IMG/VR virus record: IMGVR_UViG_3300048033_000958
Coordinates: 1-63,908 of that record
DNA length: 63,908 nt
Strand: one strand, 5' to 3'
From: a virus
In this document: piece after piece, positions 7,618 through 15,560 of the stretch
Position numbering within the stretch: the first letter of the stretch is position 1
Layout of the letters: every line of letters begins with the position of its first letter
Notes under the pieces: generated by a model
Database searches by the model: none
What the model saw: only the letters and a program-made list of their open reading frames with translations
What the model was told of the DNA's origin: nothing
Program-made: the position numbers and the translations under genes

Positions 7618-8480
7618 TTTTTCAAGTCACCTCTTAGTTTTAATAATGCAGGCATCTCAGAGTCAAGAACTCGTTTTTCAGAACTACCCATTGCTTGATT
7701 AACTTGGTCAATATACTTTAGTATGTATTGTATTCCTTGTAATTCCAATGAACCAGGGTGGTCAGTACCTTTCATACTTCTACTCAAGGTATAATGTCTC
7801 TCAATGATACGAGACCCCATCATATATGCAGCGATGTCTGGAGCAACACCTGCGTGGTGTCCACTAAATCCAACACTATCTACGATACCATCATATCGGT
7901 TTTGATACATAGGAATTACATTCAAGTTCAATTCATTTTCTGGAGTAGGGTATGTACTCGTACATTGTAGTAGGTGTAACTCATCATTATTTTTTAAGAT
8001 TTCAACTGCGTTATCTACATCTGAAATATCGGACATACCTGTACTTAAAATGGTTGGTAGTTTTGTGTCTGCTACTGCACGAAGTAAGTCTAAATCTGCA
8101 GTACGTTGTGATGCAATCTTTAATCCAGTTGTTCCAATCTCTTGTAAGAAGTCTAAACTTGGTTTGTCGGTGAACGAACTGATAAAGTCAAAACCCGCAG
8201 CTTCTACATAGTTTTTAAGTTCAATGAAGTCATCTTTAGACAACTCCAATGCCTTTCTATGTTCGTAGTAGGTTCTACCAAAAGAATTTGGGTTATCATA
8301 AATCATTGCCTTTTGTTCTTCGGACAAACAAGTGTCTATGTCTCGTTTAGCAGTTTTGATACAAGATATAGGTAGTCCTTTTAGACTATCTACCATTTTT
8401 TTTGCAATGTTAATATCACCTTGGTGATTCTGCCCTATTTCGGCGATAAAATAAATTGGGTGTTCGTTGTTTACTTTCAT
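7614..8480 (-). CDS. neuB: N-acetylneuraminate (sialic acid) synthase NeuB-like, no SAF domain
   Basis: This 288-aa protein is a NeuB-type TIM barrel: YFIAEIGQNHQGD near the start, SFTDKPSLDFLQEIG, LKIASQ, ILSTGMSD, LLQCTSTYPTP, VGFSGHHAG and RIIERHYTLSRSMKGTDHPG. The enzyme condenses ManNAc (or a modified hexosamine) with PEP to give a nonulosonic acid. Typical NeuB is about 340-350 aa with a C-terminal SAF/antifreeze-like domain; that domain is absent here, which may alter activity or indicate a partner. It sits between three GT29-like genes. The family is certain; the exact sugar is not. Confidence 0.9.
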   Translation of the reverse strand: MKVNNEHPIYFIAEIGQNHQGDINIAKKMVDSLKGLPISCIKTAKRDIDTCLSEEQKAMIYDNPNSFGRTYYEHRKALELSKDDFIELKNYVEAAGFDFISSFTDKPSLDFLQEIGTTGLKIASQRTADLDLLRAVADTKLPTILSTGMSDISDVDNAVEILKNNDELHLLQCTSTYPTPENELNLNVIPMYQNRYDGIVDSVGFSGHHAGVAPDIAAYMMGSRIIERHYTLSRSMKGTDHPGSLELQGIQYILKYIDQVNQAMGSSEKRVLDSEMPALLKLRGDLKK

Positions 8481-8494
8481 AACTCGTGTATTGA

Positions 8495-9064
8495 TTATAT
8501 ATTATATTTTTCTTTTGCTTTATTAAAAAAATCAAGTGTATCTGGCCATAACACTACGATACCAAGGTCAATTAATTTTTGAAAATCTTTAACAGTATCG
8601 GATTGTGGGTGAGATTCTCCTTCGAGTATCATACCTTCTTGATTTTCATAATGCTCTTTTACATAAAATGGGTGATTTTGATAGAATGAAAACCCAGTAA
8701 CAAATACTTTACTAAACCCAGTTAACCATAAATTTATGGCAACATATACACCCATATTTGGTTTTGTACCACTAAACTCAAATCCATCTGGTCTGATGTA
8801 TTGTGATGTCATCGTTCTGCCTTTTAAAAATACATTTTGAACACCAAATCTATACTGAACTTCTCGAATTCTATCTCGATTATTTTCTTGCCATTGCTTA
8901 TTTACAAACAAAAAATCAGTTCTATGACCATAGTCCTTGAAATTTTGGATTTCGAATGAATTATTCATTCTTGCTACATAACCCATATTGTCTATACTCT
9001 TACCCAACCCCATACCTTCTAAGTGTGGTGATGGTCCTACTAAGATTGCGGTTTGTGCAAACAT
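8495..9064 (-). CDS. GT29-like (sialyltransferase-like) protein, paralogue A
   Basis: This 189-aa protein begins with ILVGPSPHLEGMGLG, then IDNMGYVARMN, and in the C-terminal half NMGVYVAINLWLTGF and VFVTGFSFY. This is a shorter version of the GT29 pattern seen in the gene at 6958-7617. AAGGAAAAGTT precedes the ATG. It is a tandem paralogue of the next gene upstream (9040-9648), sharing a perfect 43-bp DNA repeat over the glycine-rich motif. The donor is probably a CMP-ulosonic acid made in this locus. Confidence 0.68.
   Translation of the reverse strand: MFAQTAILVGPSPHLEGMGLGKSIDNMGYVARMNNSFEIQNFKDYGHRTDFLFVNKQWQENNRDRIREVQYRFGVQNVFLKGRTMTSQYIRPDGFEFSGTKPNMGVYVAINLWLTGFSKVFVTGFSFYQNHPFYVKEHYENQEGMILEGESHPQSDTVKDFQKLIDLGIVVLWPDTLDFFNKAKEKYNI
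9000..9042. repeat. 43-bp perfect direct repeat, copy 1
   Basis: This stretch is identical over 43 bp to 9584-9626 and encodes most of the VGPSPHLEGMGLG motif at the start of the GT29-like paralogue A gene. Perfect DNA identity in otherwise diverged genes suggests recent duplication, gene conversion or strong constraint. Confidence 0.95.
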
Positions 9065-9648
9065 AACTTTTCCTTCTTAAACTTGTTGTAATAATAAGTA
9101 GTATCCTCCAATAGAGTAATATTGTAATTTTCAATAAAATATTGTAAGTTAGATACATTTTTGAATTGGTCGTGACCTATCTTTGTCTTGAATTGTACAT
9201 TACAATCAGGGTCGGATGGGTTTTCTGATATATACTTATCTGAATATTTTGCATTTGTTTGATAAAATGAGTAACCCGTTAGTGAGATATCACTATAACC
9301 CATATCTAATAAGTTAAATACTGCTATAATTCCTAAATTGCTATTAGTATTGTATGGCACTTTGTATTTTTTACCAATCACCGATTTAAGTTGTCGGTGT
9401 TTTTTGTAAATATTTTTAGCAGGAATACCATATTCGGATTTAAGATACTTATCAGTTACATTACGAGAAGACCACCCATTTAAAAATAACATATCAACTC
9501 TACTACCATAGTCATTAGGTAATTCTTTCATTAACTTATAACCTTGGTTCATTCGAACTATGATGTCGTAACTATCTATCAAATTACCCAACCCCATACC
9601 TTCTAAGTGTGGTGATGGTCCTACTATTAAAACACGAGACTTATTCAC
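9040..9648 (-). CDS. GT29-like (sialyltransferase-like) protein, paralogue B
   Basis: This 202-aa protein starts MNKSRVLIVGPSPHLEGMG, then IDSYDIIVRMNQG, DYGSRVDMLFLNG, NLGIIAVFNLLDMGY and ISLTGYSFY. The motif order matches paralogue A, but the rest is diverged. It overlaps paralogue A by 25 nt and the CMP-sugar synthetase-like gene by 4 nt. It is probably a cytoplasmic transferase of a CMP-activated acidic sugar. The acceptor is unknown. Confidence 0.68.
   Translation of the reverse strand: MNKSRVLIVGPSPHLEGMGLGNLIDSYDIIVRMNQGYKLMKELPNDYGSRVDMLFLNGWSSRNVTDKYLKSEYGIPAKNIYKKHRQLKSVIGKKYKVPYNTNSNLGIIAVFNLLDMGYSDISLTGYSFYQTNAKYSDKYISENPSDPDCNVQFKTKIGHDQFKNVSNLQYFIENYNITLLEDTTYYYNKFKKEKLCLHKPQS
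9584..9626. repeat. 43-bp perfect direct repeat, copy 2
   Basis: This is the second copy of the repeat at 9000-9042, 584 bp away, at the equivalent place in paralogue B. Recombination between the copies would delete one paralogue and leave one intact hybrid gene. Confidence 0.95.
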
Positions 9649-10172
9649 TTTAAATCTTCTTTATAGTGTACCTCAGTTCCATTTGTAGTAACTGCACCCA
9701 AGTAATATGATACATCTCTATTTGATTGTATGATTGACTTATCTAAAATCATAAGTCCATTCTCAACACCATTTTGGTCAAAACCACGAACCTCTTTTAA
9801 TTTATGAGATTGAAGTGTGGTGATACCTTTATTAATATCCGATGTTTGATTTCCTGGACAATTTGCCATTAAGGAAACGACTACATCATACTCTATATCC
9901 AAATTGTAATATGCGAACCTAAGTATAGTTATCAACTTGTCTTCATCACGAGTTGCATTTTTTGGTCTCCAAATAACACCTATATTGTTTTCTAAACAAT
10001 AGGACTTAATGTAATCCGAGTCAGTTATTACATATACATCATCTACCAACTCGGAATCCAACAATGGTTGAACGGAGTTCATAAACATAGGAACTCCATT
10101 TACCTTATGAATATTTTTATTTGGAAATCTATTTGAATTTTCCTTGGCAGCTACTAATCCTAATACTTTCAT
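9645..10172 (-). CDS. short acylneuraminate cytidylyltransferase-like protein
   Basis: This 175-aa protein has the N-terminal nucleotidyltransferase signature in degenerate form (GLVAAKENSNRFPNKNIHKV, where typical NeuA/KdsB have IPARGGSKR-P-KN), then PMFMNSVQPLLDSELVDDVYVITDSD, RDEDKL and VSLMANCPGNQTSDI. Typical enzymes of the family are 220-250 aa, so the C-terminal part is short. It may activate a second ulosonic acid (for example the KdsA product) with CTP, or be a degraded copy of its upstream neighbour. Confidence 0.7.
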   Translation of the reverse strand: MKVLGLVAAKENSNRFPNKNIHKVNGVPMFMNSVQPLLDSELVDDVYVITDSDYIKSYCLENNIGVIWRPKNATRDEDKLITILRFAYYNLDIEYDVVVSLMANCPGNQTSDINKGITTLQSHKLKEVRGFDQNGVENGLMILDKSIIQSNRDVSYYLGAVTTNGTEVHYKEDLK

Positions 10173-10174
10173 AC

Positions 10175-10855
10175 TTATCTCTTTAACATAAATTCTGCTA
10201 AATCAAACTCAAATTGGGTATCAATATCTATTGAACGATTTCGTGGCATAAAGTATCCTTTGGTTTGACCAATGTAATAATTTTTGTTTTCTTTTAACTT
10301 CGAAGTCCACGAGCCATATAAAGCACCATTTGGTCTATAAACCATTGGGTGGTCTTGACTCCTACTATTACCATTTTGCCAAGGTTGAGTTTGGTCGTAA
10401 TCTTCTACGATGTTGTTATTTTTCACAACTAACCCAAGTGTGGGTGGGAACTCCATTTCGGTATATGATAATACTGAATCATCATTTTTACTCAACAACT
10501 CAGATGCTTTTATAAAGTCATCTGAAATCTTCATAGGTGATGTTGGTAGTGTTAACCAAGTTTGCTCGTATTCTTCATCTAAAAAATGTAATACCGTATC
10601 TATTACCTTTGAAGTATCGGTTGCCAACTCAAGTGGTCGTTTAACAACATCTAAGATTGTCGATGAGTAGTTTTTAGACACCAATGATAAAATCTCATCA
10701 TCATCTGAGGTGAATATTACTTTATCAAATACACCCGAATTTATTACCGAATCAATAGTATAGAACACCAATGGTTTACCATTTAGAGGTTTGATGTTTT
10801 TTCGTGGTAATCTTTTACTCCCCCCACGAGCAGGAATTACACATAATCTTTTCAT
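10175..10855 (-). CDS. neuA: CMP-N-acetylneuraminate synthetase (NeuA-like)
   Basis: This 226-aa protein carries a near-canonical IPARGGSKRLPRKNIKPLNG signature, VIFTSDDDEI, the family pattern RPLELATDTSKVIDTVLHFL and the C-terminal SIDIDTQFEFDLAE typical of CMP-sialic acid synthetases. It transfers CMP from CTP to a nonulosonic acid, providing donors for GT29 enzymes. Length is normal. It overlaps the methyltransferase gene upstream by 4 nt and belongs to the operon with neuB. Confidence 0.88.
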   Translation of the reverse strand: MKRLCVIPARGGSKRLPRKNIKPLNGKPLVFYTIDSVINSGVFDKVIFTSDDDEILSLVSKNYSSTILDVVKRPLELATDTSKVIDTVLHFLDEEYEQTWLTLPTSPMKISDDFIKASELLSKNDDSVLSYTEMEFPPTLGLVVKNNNIVEDYDQTQPWQNGNSRSQDHPMVYRPNGALYGSWTSKLKENKNYYIGQTKGYFMPRNRSIDIDTQFEFDLAEFMLKR

Positions 10856-11484
10856 GCTTTCTTAAATATATAATACCCCATCGGTTGTCCTGTTACAGTT
10901 TTTTCATAACCTTTATACATTTGGGTATATTGATTAGATTTAAACTTAGAAACCAAATCCATCTCATTTATAATAAGGCCTCTAAGGTAGTTGTTTTTAT
11001 AATCACTTTGTGACTTTGTAATATCACCCAATTTCACTTGAATTGCGATGTATTTTGGTGATATCACATTAGTCCAAATATCCAATACCTTATCAAGATA
11101 ACTTTCAGTCGGGAAATGTTGAATGACTTCGTTACATAGTATCACATCAGGAGCAGGTCCTTCATATTTAACTAAATCAATGTCATTATCTATTAATTGG
11201 GAGTATTTAATCCTTGGACAATATTGTAGTGCTGATTTTAAACTATGCTCAACGAGGTCAACACTATATACTTCGTAATCCAAATCTACTAATTTTTTAG
11301 AAATAAGACCACCACCACATCCCCAATCTAAAATAGAATTTATATCCTGTGAATTGGATATGGGGGATATCAAGTGTGTTGTAACCCGATTTAGTATACG
11401 AGTGGTTTTTTCTTCACCCATCTCAGATACTATATGGCGCATACCTTTATTTACATTTGTCCAAAATTGCTTAATGTTTTTCAT
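10852..11484 (-). CDS. SAM-dependent methyltransferase
   Basis: This 210-aa class I methyltransferase has motif I ILDWGCGGGLIS (about 51-62), then VYSVDLVEHSL and VILCNEVIQHFP (motif II-like region). The rest is typical Rossmann alternation. In this position, between KdsA-like and NeuA-like genes and overlapping both by 4 nt, it could methylate the acidic sugar or the finished glycan. Substrate not determinable. Confidence 0.82.
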   Translation of the reverse strand: MKNIKQFWTNVNKGMRHIVSEMGEEKTTRILNRVTTHLISPISNSQDINSILDWGCGGGLISKKLVDLDYEVYSVDLVEHSLKSALQYCPRIKYSQLIDNDIDLVKYEGPAPDVILCNEVIQHFPTESYLDKVLDIWTNVISPKYIAIQVKLGDITKSQSDYKNNYLRGLIINEMDLVSKFKSNQYTQMYKGYEKTVTGQPMGYYIFKKA

Positions 11485-12239
11485 CTTAAATCATCTTTCA
11501 ATAAATCTACCATTTCTTCAAGAGGAAGTACTGAATCTGCATCCGAGTATGATAATGGTGGGTTTGGGTGTGCTTCTGCGAATACACCATCATAATTGAA
11601 AATATCAGTTGCTTTGAAATATCGTGCTGCCAAAGTTGGGTTACCGCCCATTCTACCATTTGGTTTTGGTAATTGTGCTGCGTGGGTGGTATCAAAGATA
11701 ACCTTATCAAAGTGTTCTTTCATAAAGTCAACACTTGAAAAGTCAACAACAAACTGAGAATATCCAAATGCAGAACCCCTTTCAGTCACCCAAACACTAC
11801 AATCAGGATTGGTGTTTTTCAACTTATCAATACCCTTTACCATATTTTGTGGATTCATCCATTGCCCCTTCTTGATATTAACCTCATTAGAACATCTTGC
11901 AGATTCAACCAACAAGTCAGTTTGTCTACACAAGAATGCTGGGATTTGAATCAAGTCAACGACATCTGAAATCTTTTCTACTTGATGTGTTTCGTGTACA
12001 TCAGTAGTAACCTTGAGACCAGGAAAGTCTTTCTTCAATTGTTTGAAGATTTCCATACCTTCTTCTAAACCAGGTCCTCTTTTACCTGTAATGGAACTAC
12101 GATTTGCTTTATCATATGAACCCTTGAAGTAAAAGTTTGAATCCTTTACATATGGGTAAACTGCCGATAGAACTTCGTGTGATAATTCATAAGTCTCTAA
12201 ACTACAAGGACCTATGATGTATGTTTTATCTTTACTCAT
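11481..12239 (-). CDS. kdsA: 3-deoxy-D-manno-octulosonate 8-phosphate synthase (KdsA), metal-dependent type
   Basis: This 252-aa protein carries all family blocks: IIGPCSLE, FKGSYDKANRSS, TTDVHETHQ, QIPAFLCRQTDLL, KKGQWMNPQNM, ERGSAFGY, DTTHAAQLPKPNG. It condenses arabinose-5-phosphate with PEP. C12, H186, E222 and D233 line up with the metal ligands known in the Aquifex enzyme, so this is the metallo class. It may produce KDO, or with NeuB a related acid. It overlaps both neighbours by 4 nt. Confidence 0.9.
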   Translation of the reverse strand: MSKDKTYIIGPCSLETYELSHEVLSAVYPYVKDSNFYFKGSYDKANRSSITGKRGPGLEEGMEIFKQLKKDFPGLKVTTDVHETHQVEKISDVVDLIQIPAFLCRQTDLLVESARCSNEVNIKKGQWMNPQNMVKGIDKLKNTNPDCSVWVTERGSAFGYSQFVVDFSSVDFMKEHFDKVIFDTTHAAQLPKPNGRMGGNPTLAARYFKATDIFNYDGVFAEAHPNPPLSYSDADSVLPLEEMVDLLKDDLR

Positions 12240-13120
12240 AATACTTTATTAAGTGCGTTTATAATTTGCTCAGTTTCGTTTTGTGTTGGTTGATTAAAAG
12301 GTCTTCTATCATTTTGTATGAAACCCATTTCTTTTAAAGCAGTTCTCATTGACATATGCCATCCTATTTTCATAAAGGTTTCAAACATAGGACTTTCAAT
12401 TTGATAGATGATTTCCTTTGACCCATATAAATCATTCTCAAAATACTTTTTATAAAACACCTCTTCCCACTTTGGATTAAATGACCCAACACCTACTAAA
12501 TAAGTAGTTGCCCCGTGTGGTTGTAATGCCCAAAATCGCTTCATACTTCCACCTGCCACAATAACCTCTAATGTATTGGGTATGTTTGTAGTGGAATGCA
12601 TTAAGTTTCCTGCCTCTTCTTTCATACCCACAAACCCACTAATCTTACTCAATCTTTCAAGTAAAGGTTTGCTGTATTCGTAAGACCCACCCATTCCACG
12701 TTTGAGTACATTTCCGTGTACAAGAATTGGGTAGTCAGATACCTCACAAATATGCTCAAAGAATTCTACAACTTGGTCATCATTATAATATCTTTCGGGG
12801 AATAGTATCAATAAGGATGTTTGAGAGATATCAAATCTACCATTTAACAACTCAATCTCTTCAATCAAGTGTCTTGTAGATAATTGAGGTAGTCCCAAAA
12901 TAGCATCACCATCAAACCCTACTACAACTTCGTTGAGCTCGCGTACCTCTTCTCTACTCATTAGATTGAATTGAGAAGTACCTGCCGTTGTCATTACAAT
13001 CTTAGCACCTCCATTTTTTAGATGTGTAAGATACTTTTTTGTAGATTCCAACTCCAAGTTCTCATTTTCATCAAATGAAGGTGAAATTGGGTAGATTGGT
13101 CCATTGAATCGTTTTATCAT
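12236..13120 (-). CDS. DapA/NanA-family class I aldolase-like protein
   Basis: This 294-aa TIM-barrel protein of the dihydrodipicolinate synthase/N-acetylneuraminate lyase family contains the Schiff-base lysine in ISGFVGMKEEAGN. The usual GTTGE substrate loop is replaced by TTAGTSQFNLMS, and the tyrosine of the YN-P-R motif is absent (YPILVHGN). Substrate and reaction therefore differ from DapA; a ketoacid-sugar aldolase working with the sialic-acid genes fits the context. It overlaps both neighbours by 4 nt. Confidence 0.78.
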   Translation of the reverse strand: MIKRFNGPIYPISPSFDENENLELESTKKYLTHLKNGGAKIVMTTAGTSQFNLMSREEVRELNEVVVGFDGDAILGLPQLSTRHLIEEIELLNGRFDISQTSLLILFPERYYNDDQVVEFFEHICEVSDYPILVHGNVLKRGMGGSYEYSKPLLERLSKISGFVGMKEEAGNLMHSTTNIPNTLEVIVAGGSMKRFWALQPHGATTYLVGVGSFNPKWEEVFYKKYFENDLYGSKEIIYQIESPMFETFMKIGWHMSMRTALKEMGFIQNDRRPFNQPTQNETEQIINALNKVL

Positions 13121-13410
13121 ATCTCTTCTATTCTTTTAGTCTTATCACAAATCAATAAGTCGTATGGTGGTTTTTCCCCTACACTTAGGTGATGGTATTT
13201 ACACCCCCACTCATCCAATTGTCGTTTAGTCACATCGTACCAATCAATGCCCGTGACACTTCCGCGGGCAGTCCAATAGGTTATGGTATGACCTTCATCA
13301 TACAATATACAAATTTTTTTTATATTATCAAAGTTTGGAACTGCCTTTTCGTAACTTCGTTCGCCTTCGTAAAAGCAAATAGTCTCATCAATGTCTACAT
13401 ATATATTCAT
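13117..13410 (-). CDS. small HAD-superfamily phosphatase-like protein
   Basis: This 97-aa protein has HAD motif I IYVDIDETIC (D6 nucleophile, D8), a motif II-like ITYWTARGS and motif IV KPPYDLLICDK. It is much shorter than KdsC (about 180 aa), but it lies beside kdsA and the aldolase and could remove phosphate from the ulosonic acid intermediate. It resembles the small HAD proteins often found in capsule clusters. Translation is coupled to the aldolase gene by a 4-nt overlap. Confidence 0.75.
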   Translation of the reverse strand: MNIYVDIDETICFYEGERSYEKAVPNFDNIKKICILYDEGHTITYWTARGSVTGIDWYDVTKRQLDEWGCKYHHLSVGEKPPYDLLICDKTKRIEEI

Positions 13411-13424
13411 AGTTCTATTACATT

Positions 13425-14261
13425 TTAAGATATTGCTCTACCTTCCATACTTTCCCAATCTCTATCAGTTCTTACACTCTGATTCGTTTGTTGTGTGGCA
13501 CGTAGTACATTATTAGTCGTGTTCAGCATTTGAGTTAATTTCAATAAGGCAGATAAGTCTTTAGGAAAGCAATGTCCCCCAAATCCTAAATCACCATCTG
13601 GACCTGGAACTGCCCAGTGTGATTTACCCAACCTCTCATCATAAGTTGCATACTCAATTACTTTGTCGTAATCCAATCCTAACTTATTACACAATTCATA
13701 AATCTCATTTGCAAATGACACCTTCGTTGCAAGGAATGTGTTGGTTAGATACTTGACCATCTCTGCGTGTGTAGAACTCGTTTTAATAATAGGAGTTGTA
13801 GGAAACACCAAACTATAAATTTGTTTGAGTAGAGTAGTTCCTTTGCGAGGACCACCCAAGATAATCTTTGATTGATTCTCAAAGTCTTGTACTGCGTTTG
13901 CTTCGGTCAAGAATTCGGGATTAAATACAATCGTGAGGTTCTTGAAATTTTTGTTGAACATCTCGGTTGTGGTAGGTGGGATAGTGGACTTGATAACTGC
14001 CACGATTGACTTCCCTACCTCGTTGAGTTCGTTGAGCACGGACTCTACAATAGAGATATCACACGACCCATCTATCCTCTTCATAGGTGTGGGTACACAT
14101 ACAAATACAACATCGGAAAGGTTCACCACCTCTTCTAAGGTATCCGTAGTTCGTTTAGTTTCATCCAAGTCGAATGTTTTTACATCAAAGTAATTCTTAA
14201 ACTTTTGATAAATAGCATTGCCTACAAAGCCCTGTCCGATTATGCCTATATTTGCTTTCAT
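13425..14261 (-). CDS. truncated UDP-glucose/GDP-mannose dehydrogenase
   Basis: I start it at the ATG at 14261 because the NAD-binding loop NIGIIGQGFVGNA follows at once; the longer frame upstream overlaps another gene. The resulting 278-aa protein has CVPTPM, STIPPTTTEMF, FNPEFLTEANAVQDF, the catalytic GFGGHCFPKD (C231) and the central-helix lysine (EMVKYLTNT). Family members are 390-450 aa with a C-terminal UDP-binding domain; here it ends soon after the middle domain. It may bind a different sugar nucleotide or need a partner. Confidence 0.82.
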   Translation of the reverse strand: MKANIGIIGQGFVGNAIYQKFKNYFDVKTFDLDETKRTTDTLEEVVNLSDVVFVCVPTPMKRIDGSCDISIVESVLNELNEVGKSIVAVIKSTIPPTTTEMFNKNFKNLTIVFNPEFLTEANAVQDFENQSKIILGGPRKGTTLLKQIYSLVFPTTPIIKTSSTHAEMVKYLTNTFLATKVSFANEIYELCNKLGLDYDKVIEYATYDERLGKSHWAVPGPDGDLGFGGHCFPKDLSALLKLTQMLNTTNNVLRATQQTNQSVRTDRDWESMEGRAIS

Positions 14262-14311
14262 AGATAATTGTAAAATTTTCTTGTGACACACGATTCGTTC
14301 CCAAAATGGAA

Positions 14312-14938
14312 TTACACGAGGGTGTCGTAATATTCGTTTTGCTTCTCTTGTCGTTCGATTTCTTTTGGGTGGTATAGTGATAACTCTTCCATCCAAGGTA
14401 GGTTTGATATAGTTTCGTATCCAACGAGTTTCTCGTGTACCTTATTTTCCCAACGAATGGTTTCTGAATTACGATAGATTCTCCATTGAGGGTCTGGGAA
14501 GTTTACCCAACCCTGCTCATTGACATTCCATCCCCACTTCTGAATATGGTCTTGGGTCAGCCCATCCACCGTGTTTACTCGTGGTACGAGAATTACATCA
14601 ACATCGTTTGCTTCCAAGATTGCGTGAATGTTATCCATAAGAGTTTCGTGAGGATACTCATCTGCATCAATCTGAAAGATGTAATCACCACTACAATGTT
14701 TGGTAAGTTCATTCTTTAAATTTGCGAAGTGTCCATCGAACTCGTATGGATACCATAGGAATCGTGATGTTTCTACATTCATCTTACGAAGATAACTCTC
14801 AACACCAATGCTACCATTTTTTGAATCGTATAAAACCACGATTTCATCTTGAGGTTGTTTGAGTGTTAATAGTGTTTGGAGTAGTCTTTGGATTTCAAGG
14901 AACTCATCCTTGACTGTTATTGCGTAACTTAATTTCAT
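14312..14938 (-). CDS. family 2 glycosyltransferase
   Basis: This 208-aa GT-A domain has YAITVKDEFLEIQRLLQTLL, DEIVVLYDS and the metal-binding IFQIDADEYP (DxD), with a C-terminal part that includes IRWENKVHEKL as in waaE/KdtX-type LPS glucosyltransferases. It is likely a cytoplasmic sugar transferase of the glycan locus. Its start lies inside the 47-aa gene upstream (35-nt overlap), so the two are probably coupled. Confidence 0.82.
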   Translation of the reverse strand: MKLSYAITVKDEFLEIQRLLQTLLTLKQPQDEIVVLYDSKNGSIGVESYLRKMNVETSRFLWYPYEFDGHFANLKNELTKHCSGDYIFQIDADEYPHETLMDNIHAILEANDVDVILVPRVNTVDGLTQDHIQKWGWNVNEQGWVNFPDPQWRIYRNSETIRWENKVHEKLVGYETISNLPWMEELSLYHPKEIERQEKQNEYYDTLV

Positions 14939-15047
14939 CTAATAATTCTTTTACTTCAAGTGTTTCTTCACAAAACACCAATTTAATAGTTCTTACACCA
15001 CGATTATGTAGGTGTTCTAAATTCTTAGTTAGTTTATCTAATTCCAT
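14904..15047 (-). CDS. 47-aa hypothetical protein
   Basis: This short frame (MELDKLTKNLEHLHNRGV ... ELLDEIKLRNNSQG) fills the space between two genes. AAAGGA precedes the ATG by 9 nt, the ATG directly follows the upstream stop, and the 3' end overlaps the GT2 gene by 35 nt. It is predicted helical-beta, acidic, and has no known motif. The ribosome site and fit argue that it is real. Confidence 0.5.
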   Translation of the reverse strand: MELDKLTKNLEHLHNRGVRTIKLVFCEETLEVKELLDEIKLRNNSQG

Positions 15048-15560
15048 TTAGATATCCTTTAGAAAATCAGGTGTGTCATCTTCCCTATCTGCTGCCTCAT
15101 CTTGTCTTCGTTCTGCGGCGGAATCCACTCTATCAAATATACCGTAGTCATAGTTATACACTGTGATTGTCGATACATTCTTTGCTAAGAGTGTTCTATA
15201 CCCATCCTTTAACTTTAATCTGCTATTTCGTTTGATTTCATTCAGATAGAAGTTCTTTGCATTTACATCAAGATTTAGTTTGGTCAAGTCCAACTTCTTT
15301 ACATTGGGAGTCGTGCTTATTATCTCATTAAAGTTATCTGCAAGTCTAAAAAATGATGAGGGGTGAATATGTTTCAAATCTAAACAATGGAAGTATTGTC
15401 TGAAGTTAGGGTTTAACACAAACACAAAATAGTCACGACCTTCCCCACTTACTTTTTTGTAACGGATTTTAGCAACCTGCCCCATCTCCAATTTACCTTT
15501 GGTAACTCGAATTGGGTCGGTCATTCGATTCCTATGTTGTGTTGTGTAATCCCTTGCCAT
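15048..15560 (-). CDS. conserved phage protein of unknown function (170 aa)
   Basis: The protein starts MARDYTTQHRNRMTDPIRVT, with a beta-rich region (GQVAKIRYKKVSGEGRDYFV, VLNPNFRQYFHCLDL) and an acidic tail (EAADREDDTPDFL). The pattern 'keeps-K-Y-K ... VLNP ... HCLDL' recurs in other T4-like phage proteins I have seen, always without a function. It overlaps the GT-B gene by 1 nt and lies among glycosyltransferase genes, although it does not itself look like an enzyme. Confidence 0.6.
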   Translation of the reverse strand: MARDYTTQHRNRMTDPIRVTKGKLEMGQVAKIRYKKVSGEGRDYFVFVLNPNFRQYFHCLDLKHIHPSSFFRLADNFNEIISTTPNVKKLDLTKLNLDVNAKNFYLNEIKRNSRLKLKDGYRTLLAKNVSTITVYNYDYGIFDRVDSAAERRQDEAADREDDTPDFLKDI

